Source: Acipenser ruthenus (Eukaryota; Chordata; Actinopteri; Acipenseriformes; Acipenseridae). Taken from it: DNA of 64,000 nt. The notes below the pieces were generated by a model, which saw only the letters and a program-made list of their open reading frames with translations, was not told the DNA's origin and did not search any database. Position 1 is the first letter of the stretch. Every line of letters begins with the position of its first letter. Location: NCBI RefSeq assembly GCF_902713425.1, contig NC_081217.1, positions 12,041,585-12,105,584 of the forward strand. The letters are read 5' to 3'. Shown here in pieces: positions 32,513 to 43,359 of the stretch. The translations under genes were made by a program, and so were the position numbers.

Positions 32513-33387
32513 TTCATTATCTCTGGCTCATTATCCGAAAACTCTGAGCTATACAGGTCCTCTTTAAGACTCCTGTCTTCATCCTGCTGTTCCTCTGTTC
32601 TCTCTTTGCTGGCTTCCTCCTCCCTTTCAACATCCTGCTGTTGTGTTACTCTCTGTCCTTTAACTATATTGGTATACAACTCTGGGCAAGTTTTGAAAAC
32701 ATGGCCCTCTTCCCCACACAGATTGCAGTGTTTCTCCTCATGGCAGAGAGCAGTTACATGCGGCCCTCCACAGTTCTTGCATTTAGTTACAGAACAACTC
32801 ACAGCCAGGTGTCCCAGTTGTCCACAGTTACGACACAGCTTCGGCATCCCATTGTATACAACAAACCCACGAGCTGCCCCCAAAGTTACATTACTGGGAA
32901 GGTGACGCACCCCACCAATCCCCTCTGGATCCTTAAACAGTTGAATGAGCCACTGACGTGCTCCATTCCACACGCCATCTCTGTCCACAACTTTGCGGCA
33001 AGATGAAGTAACTTTGCAGTATCTCTTAAGCCATGTTTCCACGTCATATTCATGAACAGACTCATTATAAAACTGTATAGTCACAACTTTAATCTCCCGG
33101 TCAGACAGAGGTTCAACCAAAAAATGTTTCAGAGGAAGTTCATTCTTTCTCATTCTATATCTTTGTAAAAACTTTTCCATTTTTTCAGAATTTACAAAAC
33201 TTACATCAAAGCTTGCCTCAGTTCCAGGTCTCTTGATTAAAGAGTTCAGGTCTTTTGGTGAAGTCTCCAACATTTTCTGGATAATCTTTCTACTGAAGTC
33301 AATTCTAGTTAGGTAATTCTCTTCAATTTTGCCGCACAATGTAAAACGAATTACATTGTGCCTCCGCACACCTGGTTGCATCGGCAT
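32503..33387 (-). CDS. LINE ORF1 (CCHC zinc-knuckle RNA-binding protein), copy A
   Basis: I take the ATG at 33387 (context GTGGGGATGCCGATG); the frame stays open 30 bases further but without ATG. It has 294 codons. The first 170 residues form a domain with KIIQKMLE and WLKRYCKV segments, like vertebrate ZCCHC3-type proteins. Three CCHC knuckles follow: CRNCGQLGHLAVSC, CKNCGGPHVTALC and CNLCGEEGHVFKTC. An acidic tail ends NEPEIMKWR. It probably binds element RNA. The start of the next ORF overlaps its last codons. Confidence 0.88.
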   Translation of the reverse strand: MPMQPGVRRHNVIRFTLCGKIEENYLTRIDFSRKIIQKMLETSPKDLNSLIKRPGTEASFDVSFVNSEKMEKFLQRYRMRKNELPLKHFLVEPLSDREIKVVTIQFYNESVHEYDVETWLKRYCKVTSSCRKVVDRDGVWNGARQWLIQLFKDPEGIGGVRHLPSNVTLGAARGFVVYNGMPKLCRNCGQLGHLAVSCSVTKCKNCGGPHVTALCHEEKHCNLCGEEGHVFKTCPELYTNIVKGQRVTQQQDVEREEEASKERTEEQQDEDRSLKEDLYSSEFSDNEPEIMKWR

Positions 33388-33893
33388 CCCCACAGCTCCT
33401 GAAGAAAGCCCCTCCAAATCCCGGCAGAAGACTTCCTCCGAAGCAGGAATGCTTTATACTCTCTAGATAGTTCAGCAATTCTGTTGAAAACAAACTGCAG
33501 AAATGATCCCTGAAAGTATTGTTTGATGGGCAAGTGGCCGACCGTCTCCCTCCAACTCTGAGTGGCACCGGTAGCTGTGCCGGTGACAAATAAACAGGAG
33601 CACTTTCATATAATGCAATTGCTGTAGCCCAGTGAGTTGTTACAATAACATTTCAAACTCATTCCAGACTGCAGGTGGTTAAAAGCTTAATTGGGTTCAA
33701 TTTTTTGGTATGATTTAAAAAGTACGAGCCAGTTGCCTCATTTGCATTGCCTGCCTTCCTCCTTTGCACTGTGACGTCTATCAAATGTGTGCTTAAAATC
33801 TGATGAATACGATTCCCATTTGAACCGTAAATATTTTAATTATACGCATACAGTGTTCTGTTGGGCTCCGAGGGTGTTATCTAATAAAACAAC

Positions 33894-33954
33894 GTAATCA
33901 GTGAGCGCGTTCGGCTTAACCAAAACGTTGCTGTTTCAAGCCCACGCAGGGACG
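33894..33954 (+). pseudogene. tRNA-Asn relic, unit 3
   Basis: Same anticodon-less relic, with AATCAGTG in the D-loop region instead of AATCGGTG, a change shared only with unit 9. Confidence 0.82.
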
Positions 33955-34716
33955 AGGCATTCTTTTTTGTCAATCGCCTTTCTGTCAAGCCAGTAAACCT
34001 GTATATAATAAGAAACATTCAACAGCTCGGAAACACCATAATAGAATCCAATGCCTTTACAAATGTGTTTTGAAACTGTTCATTTTTCACCCAAATGCGG
34101 TTCTCAAAAATTGTTTTGCCTACATTTTTCTATTGCTATTATTATTTTTTCCAGAGTAAGACGAAAAAGCAAACATCCATGAAATAGGTAAACACTGCTA
34201 CAGCGCTTGAACTGTCTCAACAAACGTTCAGCTCTAAAACGTGTACATTGAAAGTCTATTAACATCTTTAACACAATCATGTGTGTTCCAATAGCGGCTA
34301 TTCCACATGGTGATCAATAAAGTGAATGCTGGCTTTGTTCACATATTAGCAATACGTTTTCAGGATTCACGCATATTCTGAACAAGCACACTAGAATATG
34401 GTAATGAAAGGACAGGAAAATAACAGGTTTATTGGCTCTGGTCTTGTATCGTCACCCTGACTACTGTCAGGTAAGGAAGTGGCATTAATCAAAACGTAAT
34501 TATGTAAGGTTACCAATGCGCAAATACGAAGCATATTAAAACTTCTTCACAATCTTAAATCTTCCCACATGCATTTCAAACACTTACTGATAAGTACGGC
34601 CCTTTCCCAATGTAACTGCTTTGTTTGAACACCAAAGATGGCTTGGATATTTATGAAACCACGATACTATTGTTCCCACTTTCTTTAGAACTACCAAATG
34701 TGCGCTTCCCATGTCA

Positions 34717-34790
34717 GCCCTAGTGGCCTAATGGCTAAGGCCACTGGCCTCCTAAGCCAGGGATAGTGGGTTCGAGTCCCATCTTGGGTG
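34717..34790 (+). tRNA. tRNA-Arg (CCT), unit 3
   Basis: CCT anticodon, intact boxes and TTTT terminator. The 3' acceptor strand CTTGGGT gives one T-T mismatch at the fifth pair, private to this copy. Confidence 0.8.
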
Positions 34791-35227
34791 GGGTTTTGTT
34801 ATAAAATCGAACATAATTGTGTTATGTTTTATTGGCATGTGATATTTTGTAGATCTTGTTATCTGTTAAGTCCGCTCACGCTAGCCACAACGTGCTTGAG
34901 TGCTGTGGCAGCAGCCATGAAGCAAGTCAGTTTTTCAGTTGAAATAAAGATCTACTTTGTTTTTTGTGTATGGGTGGTTTGAAAAGATCACTTAAATTGT
35001 TACGTATTTTGAAATAAAGATGTATTCATTATTATGAACGTTGACAGAAAGGATATTGTATTTACATTTCCCACGTGTGCTTGCCTTGTATAAATCGATG
35101 GAGTTTCAACAAAGGCATTTGACTTCGGTTCATGTTAGCCTATACTGCCATCTGCAGCATTACCGCGGGTGTCGTTTACTTCTTTTGACAATAATATGGA
35201 TCATTTCACAGTCCAATGTAAGAACAT

Positions 35228-35309
35228 GTAGTCGTGGCCGAGTGGTTAAGGCGATGGACTAGAAATCCATTGGGGTTTCCCCGCGCAGGTTCGAATCCTG
35301 CCGACTACG
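35228..35309 (+). tRNA. tRNA-Ser (AGA), unit 3
   Basis: Consensus copy with all stems paired; T5 terminator shortly downstream. Confidence 0.95.
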
Positions 35310-35474
35310 TAAGCTTTCTTTTTAATTGTATGTGTTCATTCCTAATACATGTTTAAAGATGAGGAATCTGAAATATTACTGGTTCTACTTCATATCGCAC
35401 CGGTTCATTTTGTTAAAGAATGTTCATTTTGGCACCATTCCAAATGCTGTGGTTTCTTTAAAGAAGAAAAGTCA

Positions 35475-35548
35475 TGGCCCGTACGGGGATCGAACCCGCG
35501 ACCTTGGCGTTATTAGCACCACGCTCTAACCAACTGAGCTAACCAGCC
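35475..35548 (-). tRNA. tRNA-Ile (AAT), unit 3
   Basis: Consensus except for one acceptor change (GGCTGGT), which leaves a T-G wobble pair. AAT anticodon and TTTT terminator present. Confidence 0.93.
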
Positions 35549-35836
35549 ACACACATGGATCGCGTTAATAAAACCCGAGAAAAACAAGGCCTGCGGACAT
35601 TATGATTACCAAGATGTTATGTTAAACTCAACAATAACACATTCAAAGTATTGGAAAGGCATAATTAGAGGTCTCATCTTTATGAGGCAGTTTAGCAGTG
35701 TGAAGAAAGTGGCGAGGTGCGGGCTTGCGGTGACTTTCTCTCATTTAAAAAGCTGTGATTTGAATACTAAAAAGAAAAACATGTAAAATTACCAAGCATT
35801 CAGTGGACGTTTTAGAAATAAATTAACAAGAACAGT

Positions 35837-35918
35837 TGTCAGAAGTGGGGTTCGATCCCACGCCTCCATGGAGACTGCGACCTGACCACAGCGCCTTAGA
35901 CCGCTCGGCCATCCTGAC
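35837..35918 (-). tRNA. tRNA-Leu (CAG), unit 3, doubtful function
   Basis: CAG anticodon with good acceptor and anticodon stems. The T-loop is ATCGAAC, so the invariant T54 is replaced by A and the B box is off consensus. No close T-run terminator. Confidence 0.78.
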
Positions 35919-36339
35919 TTAGACCGACGACTTTGCACAACGCTGCAGCACACTGCTGAACCTCCCATGTCTGACGCTGCAGTAAATCACCTGGCGTGTG
36001 CGTGTACTTGTTCTTTTTCTGTTTATATTAAGGAGGGCGACAGGTTTTGTCGCATTCTGTATGGAATCACAAGGACACTCCTCTTACTGAAAGAAAATAT
36101 ACTGCAAACAGAGCGATCGCTTAACGGTTTGAATCAAAATCAGAACAGTCTGTTAGCAAATGAACTTCATCAAAAAACCACAAAGGCATTACATAAATGT
36201 TACAGATATATTTCGTAGACAGAACAGTTGTAACATATTTGAGTACATTTCTAAACAATCTGCTAATAACAGACATAATCTCAAAGCGCTATAATTTATT
36301 TTCAGATCTTATGAAAGACAAGTATGGTTGCGCATTATA

Positions 36340-36816
36340 TCACAGAAAACAGGATAATCCTAGCGCTTCATTTAATCCCTCGGGTTGTACCATATGGAGA
36401 TAGAAGATCCATTTGGATTCACATTGTAATAGTTTTTGATCGAGATTATCACGTCCTCGAACTTGAAATATTTTTTTGTATGCTGCGGTATTTCAGATCT
36501 GAAATGGAATGTTTGGCATCTACGAAATGTCTAGCTAGTGGTGAATGGATATCTTTTCTCCTAATTGAACTTTTATGCTTGCTCATCAATGCGCAATCGT
36601 CACTGTCTAGTAGTTTTACCAACATATTGCAAATGGCAAGGATAACAAAAACAAATAAATGACATGCGTTGAAGCACAGGTCATCACTTGAAAGACACTG
36701 TACTCTTTTTTCGTTGTATGGCTTGTAAAACGCAAACGCATTATCACAGGCGGCACAATTACGACATGGAAAAAAATCCAGTAGATTTGTCCAGTACACC
36801 TAGATCTCTCGAACAT
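36340..36816 (-). mobile_element. Penelope-like element fossil (GIY-YIG region), unit 3
   Basis: Same broken remnant; this copy shares small variants with units 4 and 9. Confidence 0.68.
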
Positions 36817-37615
36817 GTCAATGAGTCAGCCCTTAATAAACACTGTCCGTGTTCATTTCTGTGTATATGACATTGTCTATAACCAATATCTGTTATGTAA
36901 GCGTATTGGTATGAAACCAATCGCAATTAATGCGATCCGTGTTTTCAGTCAGTTTGATAGTTTTAATCAATCATCGAGAAAGCAGCAGTGCTTTGCAACT
37001 GTAGTTCATCTTTCTTACGTTTTGGTAAGATACCCACTCAGAACGTGTCCGCTTCCTCCAGCCCCCTAAGGAACACTGGAGCGGTCATCAATAACAGCGA
37101 GCAGTTGGTCAAAAACAACACTCGCTGTCTTCTTCACGCTCAAAAACGAACACTCTCACTCTTCCTCGTGAGTAGCGAGCCCAAACACTTTCAAAACGCA
37201 TTTCGCTAGCAAATCACTATAGAAATGATCCCTGAAAGTATTGTTTTATGGGCAAGTGGCCGACCGTCTCCCTCCAACTCTGAGTGGCACCGGTAGCTGT
37301 GCCGGTGACAAATAAACAGGAGCACTTTCATATAATGCAATTGCTGTAGCCCAGTGAGTTGTTACAATAACATTTCAAACTCATTCCAGACTGCAGGCGG
37401 TTAAAAGCTTAATTGGGTTCAATTTTTTGGTATGATTTAAAAAGTACGAGCCAGTTGCCTCATTTGCATTGCCTGCCTTCCTCCTTTGCACTGTGACGTC
37501 TATCAAATGTGTGCTTAAAATCTGATGAATACGATTCCCATTTGAACCGTAAATATTTTAATTATACGCATACAGTGTTCTGTTGGGCTCCGAGGGTGTT
37601 ATCTAATAAAACAAC

Positions 37616-37676
37616 GTAATCGGTGAGCGCGTTCGGCTTAACCAAAACGTTGCTGTTTCAGGCCCACGCAGGGACG
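37616..37676 (+). pseudogene. tRNA-Asn relic, unit 4
   Basis: Relic with the same two-base anticodon loss; one private change (TTTCAGGCCC). Confidence 0.82.
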
Positions 37677-38437
37677 AGGCATTCTTTTTGTCAATCGCCT
37701 TTCTGTCAAGCCAGTAAACCTGTATATAATAAGAAACATTCAACAGCTCGGAAACACCATAATAGAATCCAATGCGTTTACAAATGTGTTTTGAAACTGT
37801 TCATTTTTCACCCAAATGCGGTTCTCAAAAATTGTTTTGCCTACATTTTTCTATTGCTATTATTATTTTTTCCAGAGTAAGACGAAAAAGCAAACATCCA
37901 TGAAATAGGTAAACACTGCTACAGCGCTTGAACTGTCTCAACAAACGTTCAGCTCTAAAACGTGTACATTGAAAGTCTATTAACATCTTTAACACAATCA
38001 TGTGTGTTCCAATAGCGGCTATTCCACATGGTGATCAATAAAGTGAATGCTGGCTTTGTTCACATATTAGCAAGACGTTTTCAGGATTCACGCATATTCT
38101 GAACAAGCACACTAGAATATGGTAATGAAAGGACAGGAAAATAACAGGTTTATTGGCTTTGGTCTTGTATCGTCACCCTGACTACTGTCAGGTAAGGAAG
38201 TGGCATTAATCAAAACGTAATTATGTAAGGTTACCAATGCGCAAATACGAAGCATATTAAAACTTCTTCACAATCTTAAATCTTCCCACATGCATTTCAA
38301 ACACTTACTGATAAGTACGGCCCTTTCCCAATGTAACTGCTTTGTTTGAACACCAAAGATGGCTTGGATATTTATGAAACCACGATACTATTGTTCCCAC
38401 TTTCTTTAGAACTACCAAATGTGCGCTTCCCATGTCA

Positions 38438-38511
38438 GCCCTAGTGGCCTAATGGCTAAGGCCACTGGCCTCCTAAGCCAGGGATAGTGGGTTCGAGTCC
38501 CATCTGGGGTG
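38438..38511 (+). tRNA. tRNA-Arg (CCT), unit 4
   Basis: Acceptor pairs fully (GCCCTAG with CTGGGGT, allowing wobble). CCT anticodon, intact B box, TTTT terminator. The extra C after the D-stem is present. Confidence 0.87.
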
Positions 38512-38947
38512 GGGTTTTGTTATAAAATCGAACATAATTGTGTTATGTTTTATTGGCATGTGATATTTTGTAGATCTTGTTATCTGCTAAGTCCGCTCAC
38601 GCTAGCCACAACGTGCTTGAGTGCTGTGGCAGCAGCCATGAAGCAAGTCAGTTTTTCAGTTGAAATCAAGATCTACTTTTTTTTTGTGTATGGGTGGTTT
38701 GAAAAGATCACTTAAATTGTTACGTATTTTGAAATAAAGATGTATTCATTATTATGAACGTTGACAGAAAGGATATTGTATTTACATTTCCCACGTGTGC
38801 TTGCCTTGTATAAATCGATGGAGTTTCAACAAAGGCATTTGACTTCGGTTCATGTTAGCCTATACTGCCATCTGCAGCATTACCGCGGGTGTCTTTTACT
38901 TCTTTTGACAATAATATGGATCATTTCACAGTCCAATGTAAGAACAT

Positions 38948-39029
38948 GTAGTCGTGGCCGAGTGGTTAAGTCGATGGACTAGAAATCCATTGGGGTTTCC
39001 CCGCGCAGGTTCGAATCCTGCCGACTACG
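38948..39029 (+). tRNA. tRNA-Ser (AGA), unit 4 (D-stem change)
   Basis: Consensus except AAGTCG for AAGGCG, which breaks one D-stem pair. Private to this copy; anticodon, B box and terminator are intact. Confidence 0.88.
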
Positions 39030-39194
39030 TAAGCTTTCTTTTTAATTGTATGTGTTCATTCCTAATACATGTTTAAAGATGAGGAATTTGAAATATTACT
39101 GGTTCTACTTCATATCGCACCGGTTCATTTTGTTAAAGAATGTTCATTTTGGCACCATTCCAAATGCTGTGGTTTCTTTAAAGAAGAAAAGTCA

Positions 39195-39268
39195 TGGCCC
39201 GTACGGGGATCGAACCCGCGACCTTGGCGTTATTAGCACCACGCTCTAACCAACTGAGCTAACCGGCC
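39195..39268 (-). tRNA. tRNA-Ile (AAT), unit 4
   Basis: Consensus copy, AAT anticodon, TTTT terminator. Confidence 0.95.
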
Positions 39269-39556
39269 ACACACATGGATCGCGTTAATAAAACCCGAGA
39301 AAAACAAGGCCTGCGGACATTATGATTACCAAGATGTTATGTTAAACTCAACAATAACACATTCAAAGTATTGGAAAGGCATAATTAGAGGTCTCATCTT
39401 TATGAGGCAGTTTAGCAGTGTGAAGAAAGTGGCGAGGTGCGGGCTTGCGGTGACTTTCTCTCATTTAAAAAGCTGTGATTTGAATACTAAAAAGAAAAAC
39501 ATGTAAAATTACCAAGCATTCAGTGGACGTTTTAGAAATAAATTAACAAGAACAGT

Positions 39557-39638
39557 TGTCAGAAGTGGGGTTCGATCCCACGCCTCCATGGAGACTGCGA
39601 CCTGACCACAGCGCCTTAGACCGCTCGGCCATCCTGAC
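39557..39638 (-). tRNA. tRNA-Leu (CAG), unit 4, doubtful function
   Basis: Same form as unit 3 (T-loop ATCGAAC, position 54 is A). Confidence 0.78.
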
Positions 39639-40059
39639 TTAGACCGACGACTTTGCACAACGCTGCAGCACACTGCTGAACCTCCCATGTCTGACGCTGC
39701 AGTAAATCACCTGGCGTGTGCGTGTACTTGTTCTTTTTCTGTTTATATTAAGGAGGGCGACAGGTTTTGTCGCATTCTGTATGGAATCACAAGGACACTC
39801 CTCTTACTGAAAGAAAATATACTGCAAACAGAGCGATCGCTTAACGGTTTGAATCAAAATCAGAACAGTCTGTTAGCAAATGAACTTCATCAAAAAACCA
39901 CAAAGGCATTACATAAATGTTACAGATATATTTCGTAGACAGAACAGTTGTAACATATTTGAGTACATTTCTAAACAATCTGCTAATAACAGACATAATC
40001 TCAAAGCGCTATAATTTATTTTCAGATCTTATGAAAGACAAGTATGGTTGCGCATTATA

Positions 40060-40536
40060 TCACAGAAAACAGGATAATCCTAGCGCTTCATTTAATCCCT
40101 CGGGTTGTACCATATGGAGATAGAAGATCCATTTGGATTCACATTGTAATAGTTTTTGATCGAGATTATCACGTCCTCGAACTTGAAATATTTTTTTGTA
40201 TGCTGCGGTATTTCAGATCTGAAATGGAATGTTTGGCATCTACGAAATGTCTAGCTAGTGGTGAATGGATATCTTTTCTCCTAATTGAACTTTTATGCTT
40301 GCTCATCAATGCGCAATCGTCACTGTCTAGTAGTTTTACCAACATATTGCAAATGGCAAGGATAAAAAAAACAAATAAATGACATGCGTTGAAGCACAGG
40401 TCATCACTTGAAAGACACTGTACTCTTTTTTCGTTGTATGGCTTGTAAAACGCAAACGCATTATCACAGGCGGCACAATTACGACATGGAAAAAAATCCA
40501 GTAGATTTGTCCAGTACACCTAGATCTCTCGAACAT
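40060..40536 (-). mobile_element. Penelope-like element fossil (GIY-YIG region), unit 4
   Basis: Same broken remnant, almost identical to the unit 3 copy. Confidence 0.68.
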
Positions 40537-41335
40537 GTCAATGAGTCAGCCCTTAATAAACACTGTCCGTGTTCATTTCTGTGTATATGACATTGTCTAT
40601 AACCAATATCTGTTATGTAAGCGTATTGGTATGAAACCAATCGCAATTAATGCGATCCGTGTTTTCAGTCAGTTTGATAGTTTTAATCAATCATCGAGAA
40701 AGCAGCAGTGCTTTGCAACTGTAGTTCATCTTTCTTACGTTTTGGTAAGATACCCACTCAGAACGTGTCCGCTTCCTCCAGCCCCCTAAGGAACACTGGA
40801 GCGGTCATCAATAACAGCGAGCAGTTGGTCAAAAACAACACTCGCTGTCTTCTTCACGCTCAAAAACGAACACTCTCACTCTTCCTCGTGAGTAGCGAGC
40901 CCAAACACTTTCAAAACGCATTTCGCTAGCAAATCACTATAGAAATGATCCCTGAAAGTATTGTTTTATGGGCAAGTGGCCGACCGTCTCCCTCCAACTC
41001 TGAGTGGCACCGGTAGCTGTGCCGGTGACAAATAAACAGGAGCACTTTCATATAATGCAATTGCTGTAGCCCAGTGAGTTGTTACAATAACATTTCAAAC
41101 TCATTCCAGACTGCAGGCGGTTAAAAGCTTAATTGGGTTCAATTTTTTGGTATGATTTAAAAAGTACGAGCCAGTTGCCTCATTTGCATTGCCTGCCTTC
41201 CTCCTTTGCACTGTGACGTCTATCAAATGTGTGCTTAAAATCTGATGAATACGATTCCCATTTGAACCGTAAATATTTTAATTATACGCATACAGTGTTC
41301 TGTTGGGCTCCGAGGGTGTTATCTAATAAAACAAC

Positions 41336-41396
41336 GTAATCGGTGAGCGCGTTCGGCTTAACCAAAACGTTGCTGTTTCAAGCCCACGCAGGGACG
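41336..41396 (+). pseudogene. tRNA-Asn relic, unit 5
   Basis: Consensus relic: D-arm to 3' end of tRNA-Asn with a deleted anticodon. Confidence 0.82.
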
Positions 41397-42157
41397 AGGC
41401 ATTCTTTTTGTCAATCGCCTTTCTGTCAAGCCAGTAAACCTGTATATAATAAGAAACATTCAACAGCTCGGAAACACCATAATAGAATCCAATGCGTTTA
41501 CAAATGTGTTTTGAAACTGTTCATTTTTCACCCAAATGCGGTTCTCAAAAATTGTTTTGCCTACATTTTTCTATTGCTATTATTATTTTTTCCAGAGTAA
41601 GACGAAAAAGCAAACATCCATGAAATAGGTAAACACTGCTACAGCGCTTGAACTGTCTCAACAAACGTTCAGCTCTAAAACGTGTACATTGAAAGTCTAT
41701 TAACATCTTTAACACAATCATGTGTGTTCCAATAGCGGCTATTCCACATGGTGATCAATAAAGTGAATGCTGGCTTTGTTCACATATTAGCAAGACGTTT
41801 TCAGGATTCACGCATATTCTGAACAAGCACACTAGAATATGGTAATGAAAGGACAGGAAAATAACAGGTTTATTGGCTTTGGTCTTGTATCGTCACCCTG
41901 ACTACTGTCAGGTAAGGAAGTGGCATTAATCAAAACGTAATTATGTAAGGTTACCAATGCGCAAATACGAAGCATATTAAAACTTCTTCACAATCTTAAA
42001 TCTTCCCACATGCATTTCAAACACTTACTGATAAGTACGGCCCTTTCCCAATGTAACTGCTTTGTTTGAACACCAAAGATGGCTTGGATATTTATGAAAC
42101 CACGATACTATTGTTCCCACTTTCTTTAGAACTACCAAATGTGCGCTTCCCATGTCA

Positions 42158-42231
42158 GCCCTAGTGGCCTAATGGCTAAGGCCACTGGCCTCCTAAGCCA
42201 GGGATAGTGGGTTCGAGTCCCATCTGGGGTG
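42158..42231 (+). tRNA. tRNA-Arg (CCT), unit 5
   Basis: Consensus array copy; full acceptor pairing, TTTT terminator. Confidence 0.87.
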
Positions 42232-42668
42232 GGGTTTTGTTATAAAATCGAACATAATTGTGTTATGTTTTATTGGCATGTGATATTTTGTAGATCTTGT
42301 TATCTGCTAAGTCCGCTCACGCTAGCCACAACGTGCTTGAGTGCTGTGGCAGCAGCCATGAAGCAAGTCAGTTTTTCAGTTGAAATCAAGATCTACTTTG
42401 TTTTTTGTGTATGGGTGGTTTGAAAAGATCACTTAAATTGTTACGTATTTTGAAATAAAGATGTATTCATTATTATGAACGTTGACAGAAAGGATATTGT
42501 ATTTACATTTCCCACGTGTGCTTGCCTTGTATAAATCGATGGAGTTTCAACAAAGGCATTTGACTTCGGTTCATGTTAGCCTATACTGCCATCTGCAGCA
42601 TTACCGCGGGTGTCTTTTACTTCTTTTGACAATAATATGGATCATTTCACAGTCCAATGTAAGAACAT

Positions 42669-42750
42669 GTAGTCGTGGCCGAGTGGTTAAGGCGATGGAC
42701 TAGAAATCCATTGGGGTTTCCCCGCGCAGGTTCGAATCCTGCCGACTACG
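42669..42750 (+). tRNA. tRNA-Ser (AGA), unit 5
   Basis: Consensus copy with T5 terminator at about 42760-42764. Confidence 0.95.
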
Positions 42751-42915
42751 TAAGCTTTCTTTTTAATTGTATGTGTTCATTCCTAATACATGTTTAAAGA
42801 TGAGGAATTTGAAATATTACTGGTTCTACTTCATATCGCACCGGTTCATTTTGTTAAAGAATGTTCATTTTGGCACCATTCCAAATGCTGTGGTTTCTTT
42901 AAAGAAGAAAAGTCA

Positions 42916-42989
42916 TGGCCCGTACGGGGATCGAACCCGCGACCTTGGCGTTATTAGCACCACGCTCTAACCAACTGAGCTAACCGGCC
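42916..42989 (-). tRNA. tRNA-Ile (AAT), unit 5
   Basis: Consensus copy, all stems paired. Confidence 0.95.
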
Positions 42990-43277
42990 ACACACATGGA
43001 GCGCGTTAATAAAACCCGAGAAAAACAAGGCCTGCGGACATTATGATTACCAAGATGTTATGTTAAACTCAACAATAACACATTCAAAGTATTGGAAAGG
43101 CATAATTAGAGGTCTCATCTTTATGAGGCAGTTTAGCAGTGTGAAGAAAGTGGCGAGGTGCGGGCTTGCGGTGACTTTCTCTCATTTAAAAAGCTGTGAT
43201 TTGAATACTAAAAAGAAAAACATGTAAAATTACCAAGCATTCGGTGGACGTTTTAGAAATAAATTAACAAGAACTGT

Positions 43278-43359
43278 TGTCAGAAGTGGGGTTCGAGCCC
43301 ACGCCTCCATGGAGACTGCGAACTGACCACAGCGCCTTAGACCGCTCGGCCATCCTGAC
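43278..43359 (-). tRNA. tRNA-Leu (CAG), unit 5, probably decayed
   Basis: The anticodon loop reads GTCAGTT: position 37, next to the CAG anticodon, is T where tRNA-Leu has G (the m1G37 site). The T-loop is CTCGAAC (position 54 is C). Both changes argue against normal function. Confidence 0.72.

Larger units (their letters stand above)
28386..33498 (-). mobile_element. Tx1-clade-like LINE, copy A
   Basis: Full-length-looking 5,113-bp non-LTR element: a short 5' leader (33388-33498), ORF1 with CCHC knuckles, a second small ORF, ORF2 (APE nuclease and RT), and a 58-bp 3' UTR without poly(A), ending CTTTTATATAAA. The left flank is TTTCGCTAGC and the right flank AGAAATGATCC. The ten bases AAATCACTAT found between them in empty units are missing, so the insertion made a small target deletion. 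ORF1 with zinc knuckles plus this nuclease/RT layout fits the Tx1 branch of the L1 group. Apart from a 3' homopolymer and one nonsense change it equals copy B. Confidence 0.88.
25650..33855 (+). repeat. tRNA array unit 2 (with LINE insertion and Ile/Leu deletion)
   Basis: 8,206 bp: a normal unit minus 623 bp (removing Ile and Leu) plus a 5.1-kb Tx1-clade LINE at 28386-33498. The deletion junction (27151-27159) carries a 7-base filler, TAAATCA, which copies the adjacent GTAAATCA. Contents: Asn relic, Arg, Ser, Penelope fossil, LINE. It is the partner of unit 8. Confidence 0.93.
33856..37577 (+). repeat. tRNA array unit 3
   Basis: 3,722 bp, complete gene set. It shares private variants with unit 9 in its first part (AATCAGTGAGCG, a TTTTTTG run near 33965, GCAATACG near 34350), which fits the higher-order repeat. 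Intervals between the tRNA genes hold nothing else I can support. Confidence 0.92.
37578..41297 (+). repeat. tRNA array unit 4
   Basis: 3,720 bp, complete gene set, nearly identical to unit 5 up to the tRNA-Leu. The text between genes shows no further gene. Confidence 0.93.

Noticed and set aside
36616-36816. Small minus-strand ORFs repeated in every unit, as possible conserved micro-proteins
   Set aside because: They are overlapping frames of the Penelope-like fossil. The repetition reflects unit copying, not selection.
42482-42703. Plus-strand ORF MTERILYLHFPRVLALYKSM repeated in every unit
   Set aside because: It starts from a non-ATG codon and runs into the tRNA-Ser gene; conservation follows from array homogenisation.
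42740-42770. Text GTAAGCTTTCTTTTT after tRNA-Ser, resembling the 3' end of 5S rRNA
   Set aside because: No upstream 5S sequence is present; the match is limited to the tRNA end plus a T-run terminator.
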